Shown here piece after piece: positions 50,492 through 59,711 of a stretch of DNA of 64,000 nucleotides. This DNA is from Fimbriimonas ginsengisoli Gsoil 348 (GTDB lineage: Bacteria > Armatimonadota > Fimbriimonadia > Fimbriimonadales > Fimbriimonadaceae), in assembly GCA_945881865.1 (NCBI GenBank), contig CAMCVK010000008.1:94601-158600 (forward strand), given 5' to 3'. Each line of letters begins with the position of its first letter. The first letter of the stretch is position 1. Position numbers and translations under genes: made by a program. The notes under the pieces were generated by a model, which was not told where the DNA came from, ran no database searches, and was given only the letters and a program-made list of their open reading frames with translations.

Positions 50492-52732
50492 CTAGGCCCC
50501 TAGCAGGCGGCTTAGGCGCACGATAGAAATCACGTCGGAAATCTGGGAGATCTTCATAAACAACCGGTTCAACTCATCCAGATCATGCACCATCACAGCG
50601 CCCGAGATGACGGCTTGTTGGTTGCTCGACGTACTAATCTTGAGGTCGCGAATGCCGACGTCCATCTCCGCAAACACACCGGTGACGTCCGCCGTTAGGC
50701 CGTTCCGATCGACGCAAACGACTTGAATCGGCACCGGGTATCGATCCTCGGAAGACGCCCAAACGTATTCGTTCAGCCGACCTGGGTCAGTTTGCCGGAA
50801 CGCCATTTCATTTTTGCAGCCCACGCGGTGCAACACGAACCCGCGGCCGCGTGTCGTGTAGGCGACCACGTCGTCGCCTGGAACCGGCGCGCAACAACGA
50901 CCGCGATTGATGGCAACGCCCGCCGCATTGGTGATTTTGCCCATCACCTTCGTGATGGGGATGACTGGGAGCTTTCGAACCGGGCCGGTTTCGCCCAAAA
51001 GAATCTGCAGTTTTCGGACGACGTTGGCTGCGCCAACCAAACCTTCACCTACCCGCGCCAGTAGATCTTCCCCGTTTTTACAGCTGTGGAATTGCGGCGC
51101 GACCGCGTTCAGCTTTTCTTCGCCCAGGTATCGGCGAGGGTCAAGCCCAAGCGACTTCAGCTCGCGGTCGATGGAGCTCTTGCCGTCAGAAACCCGCTCG
51201 GACCGATTCTTGTTTCGGAAGTAGGCCTTGATCCTGCTTCGCGCACTGGATGTGACGGCGATCTTTACCCAGTCCATACTGGGTTGCTGACCCTTCTTCG
51301 TGATGAGTTCCACCACGTCGCCACTTTGCAGTACCGTGCTGATCTTCACGTTAAGGCCGTTTACGCGCGCACCGATCAGCGTATTGCCGAGCTGAGTATG
51401 CAATCGGTACGCCATGTCAATTGGCGTCGCCCCGATGGGCAGCTCAATGGGTTCGCCTTTGGGCGTAAAGATGAAAATTTGGTTCTGAAAGAGGCCGGCC
51501 TTGAGGCTGGCCCAGAACCCGAGAGCAGGCTTATTCGGGTCGGACCAAACGTCAATTTCTTGCCGAAGAGCCTCAAACTGTTCTTGCTCGCGGTGATCCA
51601 ACTTGCCCTCTTTGTAGGACCAGTGGGCAGCAAAACCGAACTCAGCGGTGCGGTGCATCTCCTCCGACCGGATCTGGATTTCGATGATATTGTTGTTGTC
51701 CGCATACGCCTTCACGTGGTACGACATGTAGCCGTTCTTCTTTGGCTTAGCGATGTAGTCGAACGAGAGCGATGGAATCGTGTTGAAAAGTGAGCTCACA
51801 ACCCCGACCGCGAGATAACAGGACGGCTTGTCTCGCATGATGATACGGATCGCCGACAGGTCGTGGATGTCACCAAAATCGACCTTCTGATCTTTCATTT
51901 TTTTGAAGATCGAGTACAGATGTTTCGGGCGGCCGGTGACTTTAACGTACGGGACATTTTCGGCGTCGAGCTCCGCAATGATTTTGCCGACATAGCGCGC
52001 AAGCTCCTCTTCTCGCTTCACGCGGGTCGCGCCGATCATTTGGCTCAGTTCGGCGAACTCGCGCCGGTGGAGGACCTTGAACGACTCGTCCTCCAGTTGC
52101 CATTTAATTTGCCAGATTCCGAGGCGAGCGGCAATAGGCGCGTAAACGTCCAGCGTCTCGGAGGCGATTCGATGACGTCGCTCTTCGGCCGCGTCCGGAC
52201 TCTTGTCCTTCTCCGTGGCATCGAGCGTGCGCATGTTATGCAGGCGGTCGGCGAGTTTGATAAACATGACCCGGAGGTCCTTCGCCATCGCCAGCAAGAG
52301 GCGACGCATGCTTTCTGCGGTCCTTGAGAGCCGCGCGATGCGCTCCTCGTCCGGCGTCATGCCCTCCTTCAGATTGGTTTTGAGCTTCGTGACGCCGTCC
52401 ACCAGCATGAGAACCGGCTCGCCAAACTCCCGGCGAATATCGTCTTCACTGATCTGCCGGCAGTCTTCCAAAACGTCATGCAAAAGGCCTGCAATCAGCG
52501 TCTCGTCATCCATCCCGATTTGGGCGAGGATCTTGGTTACTTCAACCGGATGGACGATATAGGGCTCGCCAGAGAGACGCTTCTGATCTTTGTGGGCGGT
52601 GTCAGCAAATACATAAGCCTTTGTGATTGCCGCTAAGTCGGAATCTGGGCGGGACCTTTTCACCTCTGCCAAAAGTCCGGGCAGGAGGTGTGGGTTCGGC
52701 GTTTCAATGCGGGGTTCGGAGTCTGAAAACAT
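50492..52732 (-). CDS. rel: Bifunctional (p)ppGpp synthetase/hydrolase (Rel/SpoT)
   Basis: A 746-residue long RSH. Hydrolase HD domain about 25-190 (PYIVHPVEVTKIL, LIAGLLHDVLED, MFIKLADRLHNMRTL); synthetase domain with GRPKHLYSIFKKMKDQKV, YIAKPKKNGYMSYH and AEFGFAAHWSYKEG; TGS with IFIFTPKGEPIELP; C-terminal zinc-finger-like region with GRCCAPVPGDDVVAY; and an ACT domain at the end. HD residues look intact, so both activities are likely. It governs the stringent response. Confidence 0.95.
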   Translation of the reverse strand: MFSDSEPRIETPNPHLLPGLLAEVKRSRPDSDLAAITKAYVFADTAHKDQKRLSGEPYIVHPVEVTKILAQIGMDDETLIAGLLHDVLEDCRQISEDDIRREFGEPVLMLVDGVTKLKTNLKEGMTPDEERIARLSRTAESMRRLLLAMAKDLRVMFIKLADRLHNMRTLDATEKDKSPDAAEERRHRIASETLDVYAPIAARLGIWQIKWQLEDESFKVLHRREFAELSQMIGATRVKREEELARYVGKIIAELDAENVPYVKVTGRPKHLYSIFKKMKDQKVDFGDIHDLSAIRIIMRDKPSCYLAVGVVSSLFNTIPSLSFDYIAKPKKNGYMSYHVKAYADNNNIIEIQIRSEEMHRTAEFGFAAHWSYKEGKLDHREQEQFEALRQEIDVWSDPNKPALGFWASLKAGLFQNQIFIFTPKGEPIELPIGATPIDMAYRLHTQLGNTLIGARVNGLNVKISTVLQSGDVVELITKKGQQPSMDWVKIAVTSSARSRIKAYFRNKNRSERVSDGKSSIDRELKSLGLDPRRYLGEEKLNAVAPQFHSCKNGEDLLARVGEGLVGAANVVRKLQILLGETGPVRKLPVIPITKVMGKITNAAGVAINRGRCCAPVPGDDVVAYTTRGRGFVLHRVGCKNEMAFRQTDPGRLNEYVWASSEDRYPVPIQVVCVDRNGLTADVTGVFAEMDVGIRDLKISTSSNQQAVISGAVMVHDLDELNRLFMKISQISDVISIVRLSRLLGA

Positions 52733-52784
52733 GGCCAGACCAAGGAACGCACCCCGCCACGTTGCGGTGTATGTTTACGGTTAC

Positions 52785-53528
52785 TTAATATACGACGGAA
52801 TTTTGACGATTTATAAGAATATTGTGAACCTCGGCGGCTTGTTCTGCCGTGTCCACCGAAAGTGGGGTCGGCCGTCCTTCTCGCATCGCGATTCCTACGC
52901 CGTTCTCCAAAAATCGAAGCTGCTCAAGGCTTTCCGCGATCTCAAGCGGCGACTGCGGCCAAGTTGGGAACCGCTGCAAAACTCCTCGGCGAAACGCATA
53001 GATGCCTAGGTGCTTTTTGACCGGCGACACGCGCGCGTTCCGTTCGAACGGAATTGCGTGGCGGCTGAAGTACAGCGCGTTCCCCTGCAGATCAGTCACG
53101 ACCTTGACCGTGCTCGGCGCATCGATTTCGTCCGGGCTCGCGACGACGAAGAGGCTAGACATTTCCGCGGTCGGATCATCTCGGAGAACATCCGCGCACA
53201 GTCGGACGTTCTCCGGCGGAATCAACGGTTCGTCGCCTTGTAGGTTCACGTAGATGTCCGCGACTACTTTCTCTGCAACCTCGGCGAGTCGATCCGTACC
53301 GCTTGGGTGGGTTGCCAGCGTGAGCGTTGCTTCCGCACCGAAGGATCGGCACGCCTCAATGATCTCGTCGTCTGGCGTGGCCACAACGACCCGGTCAGAA
53401 ACCCCGGAGGCCACCGCCGCCTCGTAGACCCACTGCACCATCGGCTTCCCCGCGAGCTGAAGGAGCGGCTTTCCCGGCAATCTTGAGCTTCCCATCCGCG
53501 CAGGAATGACCACGCAGACTTCCGTCAC
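52785..53528 (-). CDS. kdsB: 3-deoxy-manno-octulosonate cytidylyltransferase
   Basis: A 247-residue nucleotidyltransferase: VVIPARMGSSRLPGKPLLQL, DRVVVATPDDEI, HPSGTDRLAEV, NLQGDEPLIPPENV, YFSRHAIPFER and HLGIYAFRRGVL. It activates Kdo as CMP-Kdo for LPS inner core, good evidence for a diderm envelope. It overlaps the upstream lipoprotein gene by ATGA. Confidence 0.95.
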   Translation of the reverse strand: MTEVCVVIPARMGSSRLPGKPLLQLAGKPMVQWVYEAAVASGVSDRVVVATPDDEIIEACRSFGAEATLTLATHPSGTDRLAEVAEKVVADIYVNLQGDEPLIPPENVRLCADVLRDDPTAEMSSLFVVASPDEIDAPSTVKVVTDLQGNALYFSRHAIPFERNARVSPVKKHLGIYAFRRGVLQRFPTWPQSPLEIAESLEQLRFLENGVGIAMREGRPTPLSVDTAEQAAEVHNILINRQNSVVY

Positions 53529-54181
53529 GGCTCACGCCCAGTTCGCGGACGGAACGCCTCGACCATCGACGCGACGCCCTCCCGAACCTTAGCCGGATTC
53601 GCGCCGATCGCGTCCATCAGCTCAATTTGCCCGAGCGCAGCGGTGAGGTGGATGTCGCCGTCATTGACGACGAGCAGCATCAACCGCTGTCCGGCCTGCT
53701 CGAAGAATCGTGCCTTCACGCGACCATCCTCAACCGTAATCGGCTGAAGCGTGGTGAACGCGTCGTCGTAAGCCTTAAGAAACTGTTCGGCGGTCGCCGC
53801 ATCCGCCCGGTCGGTTTGCGAAACGGCTAGCAGAACGCGGTCGTTGTGCAAGACAACGCCGAAGCCGAGGCGCGAGGTCTCCCAACCCCTTCCCACATAG
53901 TTCTTCTGCAGCGGCAAAGGCAGCTCGTTGAACTCAAAAGCCGACTTTGGCATCGGAAAAACGGCCATCGCCTGATCGTAGGGCTCGCCTAGACGGAAGC
54001 TCGCCCCAGAATGAAAAAGCCGCAACTCCGATTCTTCTAAGCGTGGTGGCAAACCTATCGCCACTTGCGCGCTCGCTGCCTCTGGCGCTTCCGGAACGAG
54101 TTCCGGAGCCAACTTCCCTTCGGGCGCCTGGCACCCCAGCAATCCCACCGCAACCAGAACTGGCCAAAAGCGTCGCATCAC
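53525..54181 (-). CDS. Lipoprotein of unknown function
   Basis: A 218-residue protein with a lipobox LVAVGLLGC (Cys17) and then a Pro/Glu/Ala-rich spacer. The rest (from about 45) is a mixed fold with RLGEPYDQAMAVFPMPKSAF and FGVVLHNDRVLLAVSQ, ending helical. No motif recognised. It sits between greA and kdsB in a leftward run, so it may be an envelope component. Confidence 0.65.
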   Translation of the reverse strand: MMRRFWPVLVAVGLLGCQAPEGKLAPELVPEAPEAASAQVAIGLPPRLEESELRLFHSGASFRLGEPYDQAMAVFPMPKSAFEFNELPLPLQKNYVGRGWETSRLGFGVVLHNDRVLLAVSQTDRADAATAEQFLKAYDDAFTTLQPITVEDGRVKARFFEQAGQRLMLLVVNDGDIHLTAALGQIELMDAIGANPAKVREGVASMVEAFRPRTGREP

Positions 54182-54192
54182 AGGGTTCTACG

Positions 54193-54675
54193 TCACGGGA
54201 TCACGTGCACGACGCGGTATCGCTGACTTCCAGCGGGTGCCATAACCTCTAATTCAGCCCCGGCAAGTTTTCCGATGAGGGCCTCGCCAAGCGGCGAGCT
54301 GACGCTGATCAGACCGTTGGCCGGGTCGGCTTCAAATGAGTCCGCGAGGGTCACGTCGAATTTATCGTCAAATTCCAGGTCAAGCAGCGTGACCTTGCTC
54401 CCCAACTGGGCCGACTCGTCCGAAGCTTCCAGCCGCTCGACGATCTTAGCCATTTGGACGACACGCTCAAGATCGTTAATCTGACCTTCCAGTCGCTGCT
54501 GATTGAGCTTGGCCTCGTGGTAGGCCGCATTCTCCCGAAGGTCGCCGTGACTCTTGGCCTCACGAATGGATTCTGCGATCTGCATGCGCACGGGACCCTT
54601 CAGCTCTTCTAATTGAAGCTTAAGCTTTTCAAGTCCCTCACGTGTGACATGGGTTTCCTTGGCCATGGGACGCAT
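54193..54675 (-). CDS. greA: Transcription elongation factor GreA
   Basis: A 160-residue protein. N-terminal coiled coil THVTREGLEKLKLQLEEL, tip AKSHGDLRENAAYHEAK with the acidic Asp/Glu pair needed for stimulating RNA cleavage, then C-terminal VTLLDLEFDDKFDVTLAD, SPLGEALIGK and YRVVHVIP. An ATG at 54666 (MAKETH) is an equally likely start. It rescues backtracked RNA polymerase; the second Gre protein at 43839 has an altered tip. Confidence 0.94.
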   Translation of the reverse strand: MRPMAKETHVTREGLEKLKLQLEELKGPVRMQIAESIREAKSHGDLRENAAYHEAKLNQQRLEGQINDLERVVQMAKIVERLEASDESAQLGSKVTLLDLEFDDKFDVTLADSFEADPANGLISVSSPLGEALIGKLAGAELEVMAPAGSQRYRVVHVIP

Positions 54676-54695
54676 ATTGTAGCATCAGATTGGAA

Positions 54696-55637
54696 ATGCG
54701 CCCCCAACCTTCGCCTCCGGCTCGAGTGAGCGTGATCATCGTGAGTTATAACACGCGGGAGCAGCTTCGCAAGTGCCTCGGATGCATCGAGCCACACCAC
54801 GAAGTCATCGTCGTGGACAACGCTTCAGCCGACGGCTCCGTCGAGATGGTAACGGAGGAGTTTCCGCACGTGAACCTCATCGCATCGCCAACAAACCTTG
54901 GGTTTGGCGGGGGAAACAATCTTGGTTTGAAGGCCGCAACCGGCAAGATCGCCTTGTTCTTGAACAGCGATGCCTATGCTTTTCCCGGCGCTATTGATTT
55001 GCTTGCCGAGACGATGGAAGATTCGGCCGTGGTCGGCGCAGGGGGAAAGCTACTGAACGTAGACGGAAGCTTACAGAACAGCACGGCGCAGAAACTCACG
55101 CTTTGGCACGTTTTTGGGGAGCAATTCTTTATCAACACTGGATACTGGACTACCCCTTCTTTAGCGGCAACAAGTGCGGTGAAGGAAACCCCGCAGGTCA
55201 TGGGAGCTTGCTTCATGGTAAAGCGGTTACCTACGGGCGACTTTTTGGATTTCGACGAACGGTATTTCCTTTACTGTGAAGACACGGACTACGCCAAACG
55301 GTTGAGTACCGCCGGTCGAATCCTGTATGTGCCCAGCGCACAGTTTACTCACGAACTTGGGGCAAGTAGCCGACGTAGTCCCTGGCTAGGGGTTATTCGC
55401 TATAATGCTGGGAAAGAACTCTACTTCCGCCTACACCACGGCTGGGTATGGGAGTTCTTCTGCCTACTTATAAATAGACTTGGCGCACTTCTTCGGCTAA
55501 CGATCTGGGCTATTATTGGGCTAGTACAGCCTGCTAAGCGCGGAAAGGTCGGACTGTTTTGGCGAGTTCTTACGGCGCCGCGCGGATTTGCGAGGCCGTC
55601 GCCGACTCCGAATCAGACGCCAGGTAGGCCGGAATAA
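54696..55637 (+). CDS. Family 2 glycosyltransferase (rhamnosyltransferase-like)
   Basis: A 313-residue enzyme. VSVIIVSYNTREQLRKCL, VDNASADGS, NLGFGGGNNLGLKAATG and LFLNSDAY form the GT-A nucleotide-sugar site; GACFMVKRL and FDERYFLYCEDTDYAKRL complete the GT2 pattern typical of rhamnosyltransferases. A C-terminal hydrophobic segment (LGALLRLTIWAIIGLV) suggests membrane association. It probably adds sugars to an O-antigen or exopolysaccharide exported by the adjacent ABC system. Its last 68 bp overlap the convergent ATPase gene. Confidence 0.88.
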   Translation: MRPQPSPPARVSVIIVSYNTREQLRKCLGCIEPHHEVIVVDNASADGSVEMVTEEFPHVNLIASPTNLGFGGGNNLGLKAATGKIALFLNSDAYAFPGAIDLLAETMEDSAVVGAGGKLLNVDGSLQNSTAQKLTLWHVFGEQFFINTGYWTTPSLAATSAVKETPQVMGACFMVKRLPTGDFLDFDERYFLYCEDTDYAKRLSTAGRILYVPSAQFTHELGASSRRSPWLGVIRYNAGKELYFRLHHGWVWEFFCLLINRLGALLRLTIWAIIGLVQPAKRGKVGLFWRVLTAPRGFARPSPTPNQTPGRPE

Positions 55638-56337
55638 CTTCCGAAGCCGGCCCCTCCATTCGCATCACACCCCGTTCGAGCCACAGGCAACGATCGGCAA
55701 ACATGCGAATTGTCTCGAGGTTGTGGCTGACAAGCAGAATCGCTCCACCGGCGGCCCGGATTTCGGCAACCTTGGCGAGACATTTCTGCTCGAACAGATA
55801 GTCCCCAACGCTGAGTACCTCGTCTACCAATAAAACATTAGCGTCGACGTGCACCGCGATGGAAAAGCCTAAGCGGGCCGTCATTCCGCTAGAATACGTT
55901 CGAACGGGCGCATAGATGTGGTCACCTAGCTCACTAAACTCGATGATTTGCTGCGTTCTCTCGGCCACTTGTTTACGCGTTAAGCCGAGAACTACCGCGT
56001 TAAACTGGATGTTCTCGATGCCGGAGAGATCCGGGTGAAAGCCCGCTCCTAATTCGAGCAGTGGGGCAAGCCTTCCTTGAATGGAGACCGTTCCACTGGT
56101 CGGACGATAAATCTTCGCGAGCAGCGAAAGCAACGTGCTCTTCCCCGCTCCGTTCTTGCCGATCACGGCTACACACTCTCCGGGCGAAACCGAGAAGCTA
56201 ATTCCCCTTAACACCTTAACCTCGAAAACGCTCCGCTTCTTCCACCACATCAGGAGGGTCTTCAGCGAGCCAATTGACGCGTCCTTGATCCGAAACTCCT
56301 TATAGAGTTCTCTAACTTCAATCGCCGCCTCACTCAT
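55570..56337 (-). CDS. Polysaccharide ABC exporter ATP-binding protein (Wzt/KpsT-like)
   Basis: A 255-residue ATPase starting ATGA inside the permease stop. Walker A IGKNGAGKST, then RLAPLLELGAGFHPDLSGIENI (typical Wzt/TagH), the signature TYSSGMTARLGFSIAVH, Walker B VLLVDEVLSVGD and SHNLETI. It lacks the C-terminal sugar-binding domain of O9a-type Wzt. It energises export of an undecaprenyl-linked glycan. Confidence 0.92.
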   Translation of the reverse strand: MSEAAIEVRELYKEFRIKDASIGSLKTLLMWWKKRSVFEVKVLRGISFSVSPGECVAVIGKNGAGKSTLLSLLAKIYRPTSGTVSIQGRLAPLLELGAGFHPDLSGIENIQFNAVVLGLTRKQVAERTQQIIEFSELGDHIYAPVRTYSSGMTARLGFSIAVHVDANVLLVDEVLSVGDYLFEQKCLAKVAEIRAAGGAILLVSHNLETIRMFADRCLWLERGVMRMEGPASEVIPAYLASDSESATASQIRAAP

Positions 56338-57191
56338 GGTCGCTCCACAAACCGCCACTTCATCCGGTTGAAGAGATGGTATCCGCCAAATAGCGTGGCG
56401 AAACCCAGGAAAAGGGTCCAGATCAGATACTTAGGATCGAGCATGATCGGCACCTGCTTCACACCATTAACCGGTATGCCTTGCGGGGCCAGAAGAATTT
56501 GTCGGTATGCGGTAGAGAGCACCGCAATCGGGTTAAGGTTATAGATATTGTAGATAAGGCCGCCGCTCTTAATGTTGATTCGACTGTACGCAACCTGTTC
56601 ACTCATATACGTTATAGGCGACAAGAAGAATAGCAGGTACAGCGCCACGCTGGTGAGATACTTCACATCCTCGTAAAATGTATTCAGCGCCGCAACAAAA
56701 AGCCCGATGCCGGTGCTGAGGATGAAACTGATAAAGAAGAGGACCGGCAGAAGAACCGTTGTGGGCTGAAAAGGAGACTCACCTCGGTTGATCAACCAAA
56801 CCACAAGCAGGTAGACAAAGAAAACTACAAACCCAAACAATAGGTGAACGAAGTTTCCCAGAATGACCGCCAGTGGCAGTATCTCGCGCGGGAAGTAGAT
56901 CTTCTTTACCAGCGGCATATACTGCAAGACCGACTGGGAGGAGTCCATGATGCTCTGTTGAAAGAACAAGTAGGGCAGGTAGGCCGCCAAGATATAGGCG
57001 CTAAAGCTCCGCATTCCGTTGTCTTGGAGGTAACCAAAGACAAAGGTCAACACCGCCATGGTCGTCAGCGGAATAATGAAAGACCACAGGAACCCTAGCG
57101 CGGAATTCTTATAGCGAACCCGAAGCTCTCGCTCTACCATCGTGAGCAAAAGCTCCCGAAAACGCCACAATTCTTTTAGTTCATCTAGCAT
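56334..57191 (-). CDS. Polysaccharide ABC-2 exporter permease (Wzm/KpsM-like)
   Basis: A 285-residue membrane protein: amphipathic start ELWRFRELLLTMVERELRVRYKNSALGFLW (typical ABC-2 entry), about six helices, and DVKYLTSVALYLLFFLSPITYMSEQV. It pairs with the ATPase to move lipid-linked O-antigen or capsule across the inner membrane. Confidence 0.92.
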   Translation of the reverse strand: MLDELKELWRFRELLLTMVERELRVRYKNSALGFLWSFIIPLTTMAVLTFVFGYLQDNGMRSFSAYILAAYLPYLFFQQSIMDSSQSVLQYMPLVKKIYFPREILPLAVILGNFVHLLFGFVVFFVYLLVVWLINRGESPFQPTTVLLPVLFFISFILSTGIGLFVAALNTFYEDVKYLTSVALYLLFFLSPITYMSEQVAYSRINIKSGGLIYNIYNLNPIAVLSTAYRQILLAPQGIPVNGVKQVPIMLDPKYLIWTLFLGFATLFGGYHLFNRMKWRFVERP

Positions 57192-57199
57192 GCGACGAA

Positions 57200-57916
57200 C
57201 TAAACCTGCTGCTCATGAGAATTCTGGCTACCGAGCGAGGCTCGATGGGCGGCAAAATTGTACAGCTCGCCAGTTTCCATAAAATAAACTCGCTCCGCAA
57301 TGTTAAGCGAATGGTCAGCGATTCGCTCGACATGATGAATCGCTAAAAGGAGCCAACCATCGGCGACGACATTCCGAGAATCTTTACGCATGTCGTCAAA
57401 TAGCTGCGTGCGAAGCTCGCGGTACATCGCATCCACGTCGTCCTCAAGCGCAACGACTTTCCGCACCATTGCTAGGTCTCGTGTGATGTACGCCTGCAAC
57501 GCTTCGCGAAGCATTTCGCGCGCAACGTTCGCCATACGCGGCACGTCGACCACCGTCGAATTGCCGAACTCCTTTTCAATCTTCAATCCGATCTTCGCGA
57601 CGTCGACGGCGAGGTCACCGATGCGCTCGATGTCGGTGATCATTTTCATTGCCGTACCGATCGTGCGAAGGTCCCGTGCCATCGGCTGCTGCAACGCGAG
57701 TAGGCGCAGACAACGCGCCTCGATCTGAAGGTCGCGTTGGTCGATGTCGTCATCGCGCCGCAAAACCTCCATCGCCAATTCGCCGTCGCTTCGCGCCAGC
57801 GAGTCTACGGCAAGCAGCACCATCTGCTCGGCGCGCGTCCCCATATCCAGGAGATCGTGTTCAAGTTCACGCATCTCCTCCGCATAGGCGACTCTGGCCG
57901 GGCCGGAATGTTGCAT
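57200..57916 (-). CDS. phoU: Phosphate transport/signalling regulator PhoU
   Basis: A 238-residue all-helical protein with two PhoU repeats: ELEHDLLDMGTRAEQMVLLAVDSL and a DDIDQRDLQIEARCLRLLALQQP block, IGTAMKMITDIERIGDLAVDVAK, then the second with DDVDAMYRELRTQL and IHHVERIADHSLNIAERVYF. The E/D-x-x-x-D metal motifs are kept. It represses Pho signalling through PstB and a kinase; pstB is at 35928, not here. I chose 57916 because the earlier start would overlap the upstream gene. Confidence 0.93.
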   Translation of the reverse strand: MQHSGPARVAYAEEMRELEHDLLDMGTRAEQMVLLAVDSLARSDGELAMEVLRRDDDIDQRDLQIEARCLRLLALQQPMARDLRTIGTAMKMITDIERIGDLAVDVAKIGLKIEKEFGNSTVVDVPRMANVAREMLREALQAYITRDLAMVRKVVALEDDVDAMYRELRTQLFDDMRKDSRNVVADGWLLLAIHHVERIADHSLNIAERVYFMETGELYNFAAHRASLGSQNSHEQQV

Positions 57917-57939
57917 TTTAAGACCGTCGGCGGCAAGAA

Positions 57940-58854
57940 TTAGTCCACCGGGAAGAAACAATAATACCGCCGCGTACCATCTTGCGTTTCAGGCGGGTCC
58001 TGTTGGCGGCATTCCGGGCGGGCGTGAGCGCAACGAGTTTCAAATCGGCACCCAGCAAAACGGGTTCGCGGGTCGGGAATCTCCCCGGGAGTCGCCGCCG
58101 GAAGCGTCATAAGTTTCTCAATGCTCGGCGCGGAATCCAAAAGCGCTTTTGTATAGGGATGGCGCGGATTCTGGAAGATATCTTCGGTCTTACCTTCCTC
58201 AACGATGCGGCCGAGGTACATTACGGCGACTCGGTCGGCAAGAAATCGAACCGTAGTCAGGTCGTGCGAAATGTACAAGAACGCGCAGCCCTCGTTCTTT
58301 TGCACATCTTTCAGCAGGTTCAGAATCTGCGCGCGGATGCTGAGGTCCAACGCAGCGGTCGGCTCGTCACAGATCACCAGCGGAGGCCGACAAGCCAACG
58401 CCCGACCGATGGCAACGCGCTGCCTCTGGCCTCCCGAGAGCTGATGCGGATAACGATCCACAAATCGATCATCCAAACCAACCGATCGGAACAACTCATT
58501 CACGTCGCGCGTTTTCCCGACGAGCTTCAACGGTTCCAGCGCCGAATCCCCGACTTTCCATCGCGGATTCAAGCTGGCGTACGGATCTTGCCAAACCATT
58601 CCAACCTTCTCGGCGGCCCGGCGATCCACGCCGTGAACTTCCGATCCGGCCAACAAAATGCTTCCCTTCGAGAGCGACTGTAAACCCAGTACCGCCCGCG
58701 CAAGTGTTGTCTTCCCGCAGCCGGATTCACCCACGACCGCGACGGTCTCGCCCGGGTTCACCGTAAGGGAAACTCCGTCAAGAGCACGGACCGTTCCGCC
58801 GGAAACGCCAAACTCAACCGCAACGTCGCGGATCTCCAGTAACGGCGCGCTCAA
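57940..58854 (-). CDS. Oligopeptide/dipeptide ABC transporter ATPase (OppF/DppF-like), orphan
   Basis: A 304-residue ATPase. GESGCGKTTLARAVLGL (Walker A), MVWQDPYASLNPRW, LSGGQRQRVAIGRAL, VICDEPTAALDLSIRAQILNLL and a C-terminal HPYTKALLDSAPS with FAGCRFETRCAHARPEC are specific to the Opp/Dpp group. I favour the TTG at 58854 (TTGA overlap with nadK, GGAG 8 nt upstream) over a TTG at 58884. No permease or binding-protein genes are nearby. Confidence 0.9.
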   Translation of the reverse strand: MSAPLLEIRDVAVEFGVSGGTVRALDGVSLTVNPGETVAVVGESGCGKTTLARAVLGLQSLSKGSILLAGSEVHGVDRRAAEKVGMVWQDPYASLNPRWKVGDSALEPLKLVGKTRDVNELFRSVGLDDRFVDRYPHQLSGGQRQRVAIGRALACRPPLVICDEPTAALDLSIRAQILNLLKDVQKNEGCAFLYISHDLTTVRFLADRVAVMYLGRIVEEGKTEDIFQNPRHPYTKALLDSAPSIEKLMTLPAATPGEIPDPRTRFAGCRFETRCAHARPECRQQDPPETQDGTRRYYCFFPVD

Positions 58855-59711
58855 TCTACGTTCTCCGTCAGCCCTTTGCTCCAAAACATCTTGTGGTTTA
58901 GCTTCATCAAAAAGTCCGCTTCGTGCACGGTGATCAAGTTTGTCACGCGCGTCGACTGCGTGACACGCACCTCGTCCCCCGCGAGGATGTGGAGGCGGGT
59001 TTGCGAATCAACGGACAGCACCGCGTCGCCGTCACTCATGATCTTCAAACGAATCTCGCTCTCGGGGCGCAAAATCAGCGGGCGCGCCGAAAGGGTGTGC
59101 GGGGCGATCGCGGTGAGCATGATGGCGGACACGTTCGGGTCCATGATCGGACCACCTGCCGAAAGATTGTAAGCCGTCGAACCCGTCGGTGTCGAAACAA
59201 GAACGCCGTCGGCGGGATAGCTGGTCACTCGGTGGCCGTCTACCCAAACCCGAAACGTCATCATTCGGGCGGTGACGGCGCGCTGCAGCACGACTTCGTT
59301 CAGGGCGTGCAGTTTCGTCACCGGATTTCCGCCGCGCAGCAGCTCAGCGGCCACCATGCCACGGGCATCCAGATGGGCTTCGCCCTTAAAGAACCGATCC
59401 AGCGCGGGCCGAATATCTTGCGGATTACACTGGGTTACGAACCCAAATCGGCCAAAGTAGACACCAAGGATCGGTGTGCCGCGTTCCGAACACAAATGCG
59501 CCGCACGAATCAGCGTTCCGTCGCCGCCAAAAGCAACCACGACATCGCAGGCAGAAAACTCTTCTGGGCCAACTCGAAGGCCGTTTAGCTCCCGAGACGT
59601 TTCAGACTCAAATCCAACCGTATGGCCACCGGCCGTCAGCCAGCTTGCGGCATCCGCAACGGCGGCGATGGCGTCCTTCCGGTGGATGTTCGCGATGAGG
59701 TGAACGCGCAA
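58851..59711 (-). CDS. nadK: NAD kinase
   Basis: A 286-residue enzyme with a TTG start abutting the TPR gene stop. GGDGT (in VVAFGGDGTLIRAA), FGRFGFVTQCNP, ALNEVVLQRA, YPADGVLVSTPTGSTAYNLS and AHTLSARPLILRPES are diagnostic. It phosphorylates NAD to NADP. ATGA-like coupling to its neighbours suggests one long leftward operon. Confidence 0.94.
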   Translation of the reverse strand: MRVHLIANIHRKDAIAAVADAASWLTAGGHTVGFESETSRELNGLRVGPEEFSACDVVVAFGGDGTLIRAAHLCSERGTPILGVYFGRFGFVTQCNPQDIRPALDRFFKGEAHLDARGMVAAELLRGGNPVTKLHALNEVVLQRAVTARMMTFRVWVDGHRVTSYPADGVLVSTPTGSTAYNLSAGGPIMDPNVSAIMLTAIAPHTLSARPLILRPESEIRLKIMSDGDAVLSVDSQTRLHILAGDEVRVTQSTRVTNLITVHEADFLMKLNHKMFWSKGLTENVD

